Source of the DNA: Mycoplasma bradburyae | GTDB lineage: Bacteria; Bacillota_I; Bacilli_A; Mycoplasmatales; Mycoplasmoidaceae | Reading direction: 5' to 3' | DNA length: 64,000 nucleotides | Assembly: GCF_024338845.1 (NCBI RefSeq) | Contig: NZ_CP101414.1 | Coordinates: 124,001 to 188,000, forward strand | Notes under the pieces: generated by a model | Told to the model about the DNA's origin: nothing | Database searches by the model: none | Seen by the model: the letters and a program-made list of their open reading frames with translations, nothing else | Part shown: piece after piece, positions 20,536 through 31,556 of the stretch | Layout: the number at the start of each line of letters is the position of its first letter | How positions within the stretch are numbered: position 1 is the stretch's first letter | Made by a program: the position numbers and the translations under genes

Positions 20536-23283
20536 ATGGCTTCAACTACAAATCAAATTAATGTTCAGCAGAATCATCCAAGTGGTTGGAAGAGATTCTC
20601 TGGTAAATTTAAAGAAGTTGTTGGTAAGTTATCAAGTGGTTTAATGATTCCGATCGCAGTATTACCAATTGCGGGATTATTGCTAGGGATTTTTGCTGCT
20701 GTTCAAAATAATATAGATCCAACGAATTATAAAGTTCTTTATTCAATAGCTTCTTTTTTTAAAAATGGTGCTGATAAAATTTTCGGAAACTTACCAGCGC
20801 TGTTTGCAGTTGCGATAGCTGTCGCATTTACCAACCAATCAGGGATAGCTGCGTTTGCTGCTTTAGTAGGTTGAATTGTATTCAATGCTACTCAAAACGC
20901 TTTAATTTTCCCAGATGCTGTTAAAGATGACACATTCACAATTTTATTCTGAGAAAATGTACCTAAAAGCGCGTTAAGTGAAAATGTTGGTATAAAATCT
21001 TTAAGTACATCAGTATTCGGTGGGATTATCGTAGGGTCTATTACGGCTTACTTATTTAATAAATTCCACACAATCCAATTACCTAAATTTATTGGATTCT
21101 TTAATGGTAACCGCTTTGTTCCGATTATTACTTTCTTAGCTATGTTACCAACTGCTCTAATCATGCTTATGATTTGACCAGGTGTTAGTATCGCGCTTAA
21201 TTACATAGGTGAAAACTTAGGTAATTTAGCTAGAAATGGTAATACTAACTCATTATTCTTCGGATATATTGAAAGAGCATTAGTTCCGTTTGGGTTACAC
21301 CACGCGTTCTATACTCCTTTATGATATTCAAGTGCTGGTGGTAGCATTGTAAATATTATTTCTGATAATGAACATGCGATTGCTCCGTTAATTTTAACTA
21401 CTGATGCTGACGGATCACAAGTTATTCGTAAAATTGTAGGTGTAGCAACTCAAGCAGTTGATAAGCCAGTTGGCTTCACATCTCAAGACTGAGCAAACTG
21501 AAAGCAAGTAGTATTAGCGTTAAATAACAATAAACTTCCTAGTACCGAAGAATTACAAGGTGACCAAAAAATCTGATTTGCTATTAACTCTATCTTTGTA
21601 GGTAAATCAGTTTATTTATCTGGTCAATCTGCTCCTTATACATTTACATTCAAATCATTTGCTGACTCAACTCTAAACCATCCAAGTTTAATTGCTTCAG
21701 CTGTAATTGATGGGAAAATAGTAATAGGTTCTGAGCTTCTTAAACAAATAGCTAGCAGTTCTACTGGTAGTGTTAAATTAGGTGCTAATGATTCTGTTTT
21801 CTATGCATTCCCCGGCGTAAACCCTGGTCAATATTCTCAAGGTAAATTTGCGTTTATGATCTTTGGTTTACCAGCTGCTGGTGCTGCGATGATTATGGCA
21901 GCTCCTAAAGATCAAAGAAAATATGCATCTTCAATTGTAATCTCTGCATCATTCACTTCATTCTTAACTGGTATTACTGAACCAATTGAATTTACGTTCT
22001 TATTCTTAGCTCCTTACTTATTCTGAGGATTCCACGCTATTGCTTGTGCGATTTCATTCTGATTAACAACTTTAATTGGAGCTAACATAAGTCAAACATT
22101 CTCTGGTGGTATTATCGATTTAACAATCTACGGATTTATTCCTGATGCGTTAGGCGCTCAAACTGGTAGCTGAATCCCATTAGTATTAGGTTTATTCTAT
22201 ATTCCTTTATACTACTTCGTGTTCTACTTCATCATTACAAAACGTGATTTAAAAACACCAGGTCGTGGTGCTACAAAACTTTACACTAAAGCTGATTACA
22301 AAGCTAAAACTAGTCAATCTGAATCAACTCAATCTAGTGTAACTAATTTCAAACCAATTGAAATTACTTCTTATAAACTAATCAATGCGTTTGGTGGTGT
22401 TGAAAACATTACAGCTGTAAATGCTTGCGCTACTAAATTAAGAGTATCAGTTAAAGCTAAATCAAATGTTAATTTTGATGAAGTTAATTCATTAGGTTCA
22501 CTAGGTACTTATGCTATAAGTGATACATTAGTGCACGCTGTTTATGGTGGTGATGCTGACGTAATCAAATCTAATATGCAAAAGATGTTAGATAAGAATT
22601 ATGATGCTACTGAAATTAAAAAAGCTGCTGGCGTTTTAGAAGATAAACCAACTGAACAACCAAAAGCTGAAACTAAACCAGCTAATGAAGAAATTAAACA
22701 ACCAACTCCAATAGTTGATGATAAGACTAAAGAAATTGATCCATCAATGCCTAAAGCTACTCCTGAGGCTGATATCAAAGAATCAGATATCATTGAAGTA
22801 TACAGCCCAGTTAAAGGTATTGTTAAAGATCTAACTGAAGTTCCAGACCCTTCATTTGCTGCTAAGATTACTGGTGATGGTTTAGCAGTTGAACCAACTG
22901 ATGAAATGTTCTATTCACCAGTTGATGGTAAATTAGAATTAGCATTCAACACAGGTCATGCCTACTTCTTTGATGCTAAAGGCGCTAAGATCTTAATTCA
23001 CGTTGGTATTGATACAGTATCATTAAACTCAAATAATACTGACACTGAAAATTTAATCGGCTTTACATTATTCTCTAAATCAGGTGATAATGTTTTATAC
23101 AAAAACACTCCAGTAGTTAAAGCTAACCTTGAAATTATTAAAAAACAAGAATTATCAACAGTTACACCAATCTTAGCTTTAAAAGCTACTTTAGAAGAAT
23201 ATGATCTAAAACTAGTTGCTAAGTCAGGTGATCAAGTAAATGTTGGTGATGTATTATTCAAATTAATTAAAAAGAATAAATAA
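20536..23283 (+). CDS. ptsG: PTS glucose-specific transporter EIICBA
   Basis: 915 residues, domain order IIC-IIB-IIA. It imports glucose and phosphorylates it. The IIC part opens with GKLSSGLMIPIAVLPIAGLLLG and contains LVPFGLHHAFYTPLW and the glucose-family motif GITEPIEFTFLFLAP. The IIB phospho-cysteine is in VNACATKLRVS (about residue 633). The IIA histidines are in NTGHAYFFD and ILIHVGIDTV (about residues 808 and 822), the second being the phosphorylated one. A segment of roughly 100-150 residues between the LHHAFY motif and GKFAFMIFGLPAAG (about residues 275-430) is longer than in E. coli PtsG. A Pro/Glu/Lys linker joins IIB and IIA. Trp codons are mainly TGA. Terminator follows. Confidence 0.96.
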
Positions 23284-23299
23284 ACCAAATTCTATATAA

Positions 23300-23335
23300 A
23301 ATAAAGTGCTTTTAATTGCACTTTATTTTTTTTAT
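23300..23335 (+). terminator. terminator after ptsG
   Basis: Perfect 10-bp arms AATAAAGTGC / GCACTTTATT, 8-base loop, followed by a long T-rich run. Confidence 0.85.
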
Positions 23336-23369
23336 TTTTTAATAATAATAATTCAAATTTTCACAAATT

Positions 23370-24857
23370 ATGAGTAACAATAGCTGTTTAAAAAATAAAG
23401 CGTGCAATGCTAGTTCTTATGATTTTAAAGATAAATATCATAAGTTAAAAGGTTTGATTAATAATCAGGAAGTAGGTTCTAGTTCATTAATTGAAATTAA
23501 ATCGCCAATCGATAATGAAGTAAGTGGTTCATTTTATGGAATGACATCAGATGAAATTGATGATGCATATGAAAAAGCTAATGAAGCATTTAAGATCTGA
23601 TCTAAGCAAACTTATAATTATCGTAAGGATAAGATTATTAAGTTTGCAGAATTATTAGATCAACAAAAAGAAGAGTTAGCTAACTTATTAACAGATAATA
23701 TTGCCAAAGCTTATAATGAATCCTTAACTGAAATTACTCGTTCAGTTAAATATATTTATGACACAATATCAGTTTATGAAGAGATGATCAATAATCCATT
23801 AGTTATTGATGAAACAATTCATAAAGTTAAGAATAAAACAGGTAAATTTATTCGCGAACCACTAGGTGTAGTTTTAAATATCTCACCATGAAACTATCCT
23901 TTAAACACACCACTATCAAAGATGATACCAACTTTGATAGCTGGTAATACAGTTGTTTATAAAGTTGCTACTCAGGCTGCTATCATTGGAATTAAATTAG
24001 CGCATTTATTTAAACAAGCAGGATTTGATCCCGGGGTTGTTCAATGTGTTGTAGGTCTTGGTCGAGAAATAGGTGATAAATTAAATACTAATAAACATAT
24101 TAAAAGCATCTCATTTACAGGTAGCACGCCAGTTGGTTTAAAACTCTTAAAACAAGCAGCAGTTGGTAATATTTCATTAGAACTAGGTGGAAAAGATGCA
24201 GCTTTAATTTTAAGTGATTATGACAAAGAATTAACAATCAAAGAAATCATAAAAGGAGCTTATGGTTACTCAGGGCAAAGATGTACTGCAATTAAAAGAG
24301 TTTTAATTAAAGATCAAGATGCTGATGAATTCGTTAATTTATTAAAAGAACAAGTTAAGGAATTGCATCTAGGTAATCCTTTCGATAATCCATCATTAGT
24401 ACCAGTAATTGATAAACCTTCGGCTGATTATATTAAAGAACTATACGATGATGCAATAAGCAAGAATGCTATTGTATTAAACGGTGGAGATTTTGAAAAA
24501 AACTGAATTGATGCAATCTTATTGGATCATGTAACTAAAGATATGCGTATAGCTTGAGAAGAACCTTTTGGACCGATCTTACCAATCATAAGAGTTAAGA
24601 ATGAAGCTGAAATGATCAAACTTCATAATGACTCAGAATATGGTTTGCAAGCTAGTATATTTACTTCTTCTCAAGATAAGTTTGATACTATAGCTAACCA
24701 ACTAGAAGCTGGTACAATCAATTGAAATCGTTCGTCATCTAGGGGACCTGATTTTTTTCCTTTTTTAGGGGTTAAGGATTCTGGTGTTGGTGTTCAAGGA
24801 ATTAAAGATACGATACTATCAGTAACTCGTTATAAAGGTTTTGTTTATAATCGTTAA
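23370..24857 (+). CDS. gapN: NADP-dependent non-phosphorylating glyceraldehyde-3-phosphate dehydrogenase (GapN)
   Basis: 495 residues of the aldehyde dehydrogenase superfamily. NISPWNYPLNTPLSKMIPTLIAGN is the cofactor region, SLELGGKDA (about residue 272) carries the general base Glu and GYSGQRCTAIKRV (about residue 305) the nucleophile Cys. NRSSSRGPDFFPFLGVKDSG near the C terminus is the GapN-type signature rather than that of succinate-semialdehyde dehydrogenases. It oxidises glyceraldehyde 3-phosphate to 3-phosphoglycerate and yields NADPH, bypassing ATP formation. The N terminus carries about 20 extra residues with three cysteines. Trp is encoded by TGA. Confidence 0.9.
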
Positions 24858-24930
24858 AATTAATATATAATTAATAAAGAAGCTTTTTATAAAGCTAAGT
24901 TAATATTAAGGTCAATAAAAATAATTAATA

Positions 24931-25233
24931 ATGAAAAAAGATATTCATCCAACTTTAAATAAAGTGGCTTTCATATGTTCTTCTTGTAATAATAAGTATG
25001 AATTATTATCAGTAATTAAAGCTAAAGAAGTTCCTATGGATGTATGCAGTGGCTGCCACAGCTTCTACATTGGTGAAACTACTCAACAAGCAGTTAAAGG
25101 ACGTGCTGAAAAATTATCTAGCAAGTTCAGCCAAGGTAAAGCGAACATTAATAAAAAATCTGAAGCTAAAACTAAAGAAAGCAAAGCTTCTAAAAAATCT
25201 AACGACAAATCTAAATCTCTTAAAGATTTATAG
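24931..25233 (+). CDS. rpmE: 50S ribosomal protein L31
   Basis: 100 residues. MKKDIHPTLNKVAFICSSCNNKYEL and DVCSGCHSFYIGE contain the two CxxC pairs of the zinc-binding form. The last 35 or so residues are a Lys/Ser-rich tail (KKSEAKTKESKASKK), longer than the usual L31 of about 70-90 residues. It has its own terminator downstream. Confidence 0.95.
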   Translation: MKKDIHPTLNKVAFICSSCNNKYELLSVIKAKEVPMDVCSGCHSFYIGETTQQAVKGRAEKLSSKFSQGKANINKKSEAKTKESKASKKSNDKSKSLKDL

Positions 25234-25251
25234 AACCTTAATAATTTAGAC

Positions 25252-25297
25252 AACAAACAATGCCAAATTTAACAGATTTGGATTGTTTGTTTTTTTA
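25252..25297 (+). terminator. terminator after rpmE
   Basis: Long stem: AACAAACAAT and CCAAATT pair with AGATTTGG and ATTGTTTGTT, followed by a run of T. Ends the rpmE transcript before prfA. Confidence 0.85.
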
Positions 25298-25332
25298 TTT
25301 ATACACGCAGAAAATAAAAAAGAGGTTAGAAA

Positions 25333-26415
25333 ATGGAATACAACAAACAGATGTATGAAACCTTATTATCAATTAGAGCTAACGCTGAAAAATTAAATAA
25401 AGAACTAGAAAATTTAACTAATGATTTTAAGCGAATTCATGCGATTAATAAAGAATTAAAACAGAAGAAACAATTGTTAGAAACTTTTGAAATATACGAT
25501 AAGTTTGTAATAAGTGGTTTAGAAGCTGAAAAGATCATTAATGATAATACAATGAAGGAATTTCATGAATTAGCGATTATTGATTTAGATGATGCTAAAA
25601 AAGAAATCCCTGGTTTAGAAGAAAAACTAAAAATTTTATTATTGCCAGCTGACCCTAATGATGATAAAGAAGTTATCGTAGAAATGCGTCCTGCAGCTGG
25701 TGGTGATGAATCTTCAATCTTTGTAGGTAATATGTTTGATTTATACAAAGAATATTGTTCTAAACAAAATTGAAAGATTAATGTAATTGAAATGTTACCT
25801 ACTTCAGTAGGTTATAGCTTTATTTCATTTGAAATTAATGGTGAAGATGTTTATTCAAAGATGAAATTTGAATCAGGTGTTCACCGCGTGCAAAGAGTTC
25901 CTGCTACTGAAGCTAAAGGTAGAGTACATACGTCAACGATAACTGTAGCAGTTTTACCTCAACAAGATGATGTTGAAATTGAAATTAACCCATCTGATTT
26001 AAGAATTGACACTTATCGCGCTTCAGGTGCCGGTGGTCAACACGTAAACAGAACAGAAAGTGCCGTAAGAATTACGCATATACCAACTGGAATTGTTGCT
26101 GCTTGTCAAGAAGGTAAATCACAAATAGCTAACCGTGAAACAGCTATGAAAATGCTTCGTTCTAAATTATGAGAAGCTGCTGAAAAAGAAAAGAACGACG
26201 CTTTATCTGAATTAAGAAAGAATCAAGTAGGTTCTGGAGATCGTGCTGAAAAAATTAGAACTTATAACTACCCACAAAACCGTGTAACTGATCATAGAAT
26301 TAATATGTCTATAAATAGCCTTGATCGATTTATGATGGGCGATATCGATGAAATGATCGATGCTTTACGTTCTAAAGAACAAGAAGAAAAAATGAAATTA
26401 ATTATGAATGAATAG
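25333..26415 (+). CDS. prfA: peptide chain release factor 1
   Basis: 360 residues. The stop-codon reading PAT tripeptide is in [18 protein letters not shown] and the catalytic GGQ in [18 protein letters not shown]1 reads UAA and UAG; RF2, which would read UGA, is expected to be absent since UGA is Trp here. The gene itself uses TGA for Trp at two sites. It precedes prmC by 3 bases, the usual partner that methylates the GGQ glutamine. Confidence 0.98.
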
Positions 26416-26418
26416 AAT

Positions 26419-27264
26419 ATGACATTCCATGAATTGATTAACTATTTATCTAACCACTATGAAAAATATCAAGAAAACTATTCTTGATTATTTTTTTTAC
26501 TTATAAAACATCACTCAAAAAAAATAAAAGATAAGACAGATCTAATAACTAACAGAGATCAATTAATAGATTTTGATTTTGATCTTTTTATTAATGATTG
26601 TAATAAGGTATATAAAGATAAATATCCAGTAGAATATATAACTCAAGAAATAGAAATTAATGATCTTAATTTGTTTGTTGATGAAAATGTTTTAATTCCT
26701 AGACATGACACCAACACAGTGATAAATAATTTTTTAGAAGTCATCAATTCTCGAAATGACATAAAAAATGTATTGGATATTTGTGCAGGTTCTGGATTAA
26801 TTGCATTAACGATAAAAAATCGAAACGATAAATATGAAGTTTATGGATCAGATATTTCAAAATCAGCGGTAAAAATAGCTAATTTTAATGCTGTAAAAAA
26901 CTTATTAAACGTGAAATTTTATGTAGCGGATTATCTTGAAATTTTAAATAAATTACCAGAGGAAATAGATGCAATAATTATTAACCCTCCTTACTTAGAT
27001 GAAGAATTAAAAACTAACTACATAAAAGAAATAAGTTATGAACCTTTTAATGCATTATTTGCTAAAAATAACGGAACATTTTTTTACGAAGAAATATTTA
27101 AATATATCACAACCAACAAAAACAATATTAAAGTATTATGTATGGAATTTTCCGAATTAATTTTTGATAAAACATCAGATTTATTAAAAAAATATAATTT
27201 ATATGAAAAAACTTCTTTTTTCAGGGATGATAACAACAAATTGAGAGGATTTATTATTCAATGA
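26419..27264 (+). CDS. prmC: peptide chain release factor N5-glutamine methyltransferase
   Basis: 281 residues. The SAM motif is VLDICAGSGLIALTI and the catalytic NPPY sits in AIIINPPYLDEELK (about residue 187). The N-terminal helical domain (MTFHELINYLSNHYEKY) binds the release factor. It methylates the GGQ glutamine of RF1, encoded immediately upstream. The stop overlaps the next gene by 4 bases. Confidence 0.93.
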
Positions 27265-27809
27265 AAGTATTAGAATTTGATAAAGACTTTGACGAAATAG
27301 TTCAGAGTATAAATAATAATAAATTGGTAATTCTACCTACTGATACAGTATTTGGTGTTGTTTGTAAATCTAAAGAAAAAATTTACCATTTAAAACAACG
27401 TGACCTAAATAAGAAATTAATTTATTTTTGTTCAGATATAGAACAAATAGATATTAAAAACAAAATGTTTGTTGACTTAGCAAAACAATTTTGACCTGGT
27501 AAATTAACAATTGTTTTTAATAAAGAAAGTTATCGGATACCAAATTGTTCAAAAATCTTGAAAATTTTAAAAAAGACCGGTAAATTTTACTCATCTAGCG
27601 CTAATATTAGTAATTTAAATCCTTATCAAAATTGAGAAGATTATTTAAACGATAAATACTTTAATCAAATTAATGATTTAATTTTGATTAAGGGTAAAAC
27701 TGAATCAGAACAAGGATCAACTATATATAACTTAGATACAAATGAAATATTACGTAATGGTGAATTAACTCTAGCTTTAAAAGAATTTTTATCTAAATAT
27801 CAAGATTAA
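27261..27809 (+). CDS. Sua5/YciO/YrdC family protein, threonylcarbamoyl-AMP synthase-like
   Basis: 182 residues. LVILPTDTVFGVVCKSKEKIYHLKQRD matches the YrdC start (PTDT-GL region), and SSANISNLNPYQNW the SANxSG region. The family makes threonylcarbamoyl-AMP for t6A37 in ANN-decoding tRNAs. The sequence is short and divergent; the KxR and SxN substrate motifs are only partly visible. Forms an operon with prfA-prmC. TGA Trp at two sites. Confidence 0.82.
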
Positions 27810-27962
27810 TAAATAAGCAAAAATCACTATTACTTTTATAAGATTCACTTAATAATGAACAACTAGGTTTTGTATATAATTCTGCTTACAATTATTATTA
27901 AGAAGTTGAATATTTATTAAACCTTAATTTACCTAATTTAATCAAATAGCAATTAAAGTAAT

Positions 27963-27992
27963 AAAAAAACAGCACTTTTGCGCTGTTTTTTT
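27963..27992. terminator. bidirectional terminator between YrdC-like gene and lon
   Basis: AAAAAACAGC / GCTGTTTTTT arms with 8-base loop, A-run on one side and T-run on the other; suited to both convergent genes. Confidence 0.8.
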
Positions 27993-28026
27993 AGTTATTT
28001 AAATAATTTAAGTTATTAAATACTAA

Positions 28027-30789
28027 TTATAATGTTTGTTCTAAATTTGATGAACGACTTCTATGTTTACTAGTAGTTTTCTTTTTCTTTGTTTCATTAA
28101 ATAAATCATTATAAATGTCTAAATAATTATTAACTTTGATAAAGTTAATCGAATTGAAATGTTTATCATCATCAATTAATTCATTTAAATCAGAGCTGTT
28201 TTCTTCGGGTATATAAAAAGTATTTATATCAGAATTTACACCACCTAACAGTTTCGCCTTAAGCCCGCCTACTTCTAATACTTTTCCTGTTAATGTTATT
28301 TCACCAGTCATTGCTATAGAACTATCAATAGTTTTGTTTTTTAATGCCGATAAAATAGCGGTTGTTATCGCTATACCAGCACTTGGTCCTTCTTTAGGCA
28401 TTGCTCCATTTGGAATATGAATGTAAATATTTTTCTTCTTAAATATATCGATATCAATACCAAGTTTTTCAGCATGAATTTTTATAAAACTTATAGCAAC
28501 GTTAACTGATTCAAACATCACATCCTTGACATTACCTGTAATTTGAATGCTTCCATCACCATCCGATAGACCTACTTCAATCGATAAAACTCCTCCTCCA
28601 TATTTCGAATAATACAATCCATTAACTACTCCAGGATTAGGTTTTCTTTTAATTCTCTTTTTGACGTTATAACGTTCTTTATTAAAAATACGTTTTACAA
28701 CATCTATATTTACTTTAGATGATTTAATATTCTTATCACAAGCCTTATCTACGATGTAACTACGAATTATTTTATCAATACATCTAGTTAGTTCTCTTAC
28801 ACCAGCTTCTCTAGTGTAATGATTGATGATATACTCTATTGTTTTATCATCAAATGAAATTTCTTTACTATCAAGATCGTACTCTTCAATCTTTTGTTTA
28901 ATTATATGATTCTTACAAATATAAAATTTTTCTTTTTCAGTATATGGTTCTAAATTGATAACAAGCATTCTATCTCTTAATGGTTCAGGAATATCATTAA
29001 AATAATTAGCTGTAGCTATAAACATTACATTAGAAAGATCGTAGTTTGCATCTAAATAATGATCATTAAATGATTTATTAAGCGTTGTATCAAGAACTTC
29101 TAACATAACTGCGTTTGGGTCGCCATTAGAGCCACCGCTAGTCATTTTATCAATTTCATCTAATAAAATTACAGGATTAATAACTCCTACATCCTTCATT
29201 ATTTTAAGGATTCTACCAGGACGTGCGTCATTATAGTTTTTAGATGAACCGCGAATAGTCAATTCATCAGATACACCGCCTAAAGAAAATTTTGCGAATT
29301 TTCTGTTAAGTGCTTTGGCTATCGATTTAGCTATTGTAGTTTTACCAACACCTGGAGGTCCTACTAAACAAATGATAGGGTTATTATTTATTTTTGAATT
29401 TTGAGCAACGACTAAATATTCAAGAATTTCTTCTTTAATTTTTTCTAACCCATAGTGACTATCGTTTAAATGTTTTTTTACAGTTTTAATATCAATTGTT
29501 TCTTCTGTTTTTTGTCATCAAGGCAGATTTATTAATCATTCAACATAAACTTCGTCTTTTTCTTTGTCGGATCATCGTCTACTAATACGATCAATATCAT
29601 TTAAGATAAGATCTTTAATATTTTCGGGATAAGGGTTGTTTCGAATTAAAGATTTTAATTTTATAGTGTCGTTTTCTCATTTTCTTAAATAAATTGGAAA
29701 TGGGATTGCATTATTTTCTGAACTTAATTCTTGTTTTTCTTTAATCATATATATTTCCTTTTTTGTTTCAAATTTTTCTGGTTCGATGTTTTTGAACACA
29801 TCACATTTTGTAACTAATAAATCAATAATTTTTTCTTTTGAATTTTTTTTATATTTTTGTTTTGATAACAAATTATTCAGTTCATTATCATCTTTTACTT
29901 TATCGAGAAAAAGAGATTTATATTTCCATTTTTTTCATATGAAAACAAACTGATTAAGTAAGTCGTAATTATTATTTGCGAACAAGACCTTTATTTGATC
30001 TTCTTTACTGATCACAAATGAATCTGTAGATAAACAAGATAAAATAAGATCTGAAAATTTTTTGTAAATCATTTTACGCAATCTGTTATTTTTGTGATCA
30101 CATTTTTTGAAATCTAATATTTCTTTTTTTGAAAATAATTCACAAAAATCAAGATCTTTGGATTCTTCAAATTGTTTTGTTAAAAGTGAATAAACAAATC
30201 TAGGTGTATAATCAAATTTAAATTTTTGGCAATCTACAGAAGAATAATCTTTAGATTTGTCGAGTATTTGATTCTTATCTAATAATTTAACTATGTCGAT
30301 AGCTTCAAGATTTATGGTGTAACTTTCAATATTGTTATCGATAATATTTTCTTTAATATCTTTAACGCTACATAGTGTTCCGACATCATAAATATCATTA
30401 TTGTTTGCTTGTTCTTTTTGAAAAGAATCATTGCAGTTTTTTGAAGCAAATACTAGCAAGTAAAGATCTTGTTCATGATTTTGTAATTGTGTATCTGTTT
30501 GGTCTAAATTGTTTGATGTTTTATTTTCTATTTGTTGGTTGCTAGTGTCTGTGTAATTTGTTTTGTTTAAAGTTGGACTATTGTTAGTAATGTAAGTTTT
30601 TGGATCTTTGTTTTCTTGATTTGATATTTTTGTTTTTTGTGTTGTTGTTAGTTTTTTATTTAGTGTTGGAAGTAAATGATTTTTGATCGTTTCAAACGAT
30701 TTTAAGTCGCGTTTGCTTATTTCGATTTGATAATTATTGTTTGAAAATAAAATGTGTTTATCAAATATTATTAAGGGGTAATTTCTCAT
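28027..30789 (-). CDS. lon: ATP-dependent protease Lon
   Basis: 920 residues in one frame with TGA as Trp. Walker A is VGPPGVGKTT (about residue 478), Walker B VILLDEIDKM (about residue 540), and arginine finger region ANYFNDIPEPLRDRM follows. The protease domain has the catalytic Ser in PKEGPSAGIA (about residue 801) and Lys in TLTGKVLEVGG (about residue 835). It degrades misfolded and regulatory proteins. The N-terminal substrate-binding domain carries an insertion rich in Asn, Thr and Gln (about residues 45-110, TNNSPTLNKTNYTDTSNQQ), unlike other Lon proteins. A -10 box and a dyad lie upstream. The C-terminal tail is basic and extended. Confidence 0.95.
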
Positions 30790-30839
30790 AAATTTACCGT
30801 TCTTTTACGCTTGAATCATTTAATTGCTATTTATTAATT

Positions 30840-30876
30840 CAGCTAACAAATTCAATCTATCTGTTAGTTGATTATA
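30840..30876 (-). promoter_or_regulatory. lon promoter with overlapping dyad
   Basis: On the minus strand a perfect TATAAT (30871-30876) is followed at once by an imperfect inverted repeat CAACTAACA / TGTTAGCTG (8 of 9 matching) with a 13-base spacer, at the expected transcription start and about 50 bases ahead of lon. The position is that of a repressor operator. The HrcA operator CIRCE (TTAGCACTC-N9-GAGTGCTAA) was expected for lon in this group; this repeat has a related TTAG..CTAA look but not its sequence. Confidence 0.4.
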
Positions 30877-31556
30877 GCTATTTTATTCGGATTTTAATAG
30901 TGAAAAAGGAGGTGAAAATTTGAAAAATTTTAATTAAAAATATATGCAATATAATATTATTATCTATATATTTTTAAAAAATAACACATTTTTTTCAAAA
31001 AAAACAAAAAATTTTTATTTTCGTAGAAATTTTTAATTAAAAGCATCAGTTTTTAGAAATATTTTTGATGCAACCAAAGACAACTTCAAATAGAAAATGA
31101 AAGTTTATTCATTGAAACGTTGCTATTATCAAATAATAAATAATTCAATATAGATTGAAATTTCTCTTATAAGATTGAATAAATTCAAAACTAGGTGAGG
31201 ATCGATTAATAATAAAAATTATTTTAGAAGCCGATAATTGTAAATGTGTATTTGACAAATTGAAAGTTTGCTAAAAATTTTTGTTACCAAAATATCTTGA
31301 ATTTTGAATAACTAGATATAGTTAAATTTATTAAAATTAGTATGATACTTATTTTTAATTAAAAATAAAAATATAGAAAATTACTAAGGAAAGTAGTGTA
31401 AATCCTGTTAAATAAAATTTCAATTTAAACAATCTTATATTTCTGCGTATGATCCTTTTGAATTAAACAAGAATTAATATGAATTTATCTATGAAATTTT
31501 TATGTAAGGTAGTTAATAATAATACAAAAAAATCTTAATTAAATATTAGGGAGTAA
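30877..31556. other. AT-rich intergenic region between lon and hsdR
   Basis: About 680 bases, over 80 percent A+T. No protein frame of substance. One point of note is a very strong ribosome site, AAAGGAGGTGA (about 30905-30915), followed by TTG and only five codons. The hsdR ribosome site AGGGAG lies just before 31557. Nothing else that I can support. Confidence 0.5.

Noticed and set aside
22599..22793. Open frame on the minus strand inside ptsG, rich in Ser/Val/Gly
   Set aside because: It is the reverse of the Pro/Glu/Lys-rich IIB-IIA linker; no ribosome site or family match.
30790..30870. CIRCE element upstream of lon
   Set aside because: Neither arm matches TTAGCACTC / GAGTGCTAA; reported only as an unrelated dyad.
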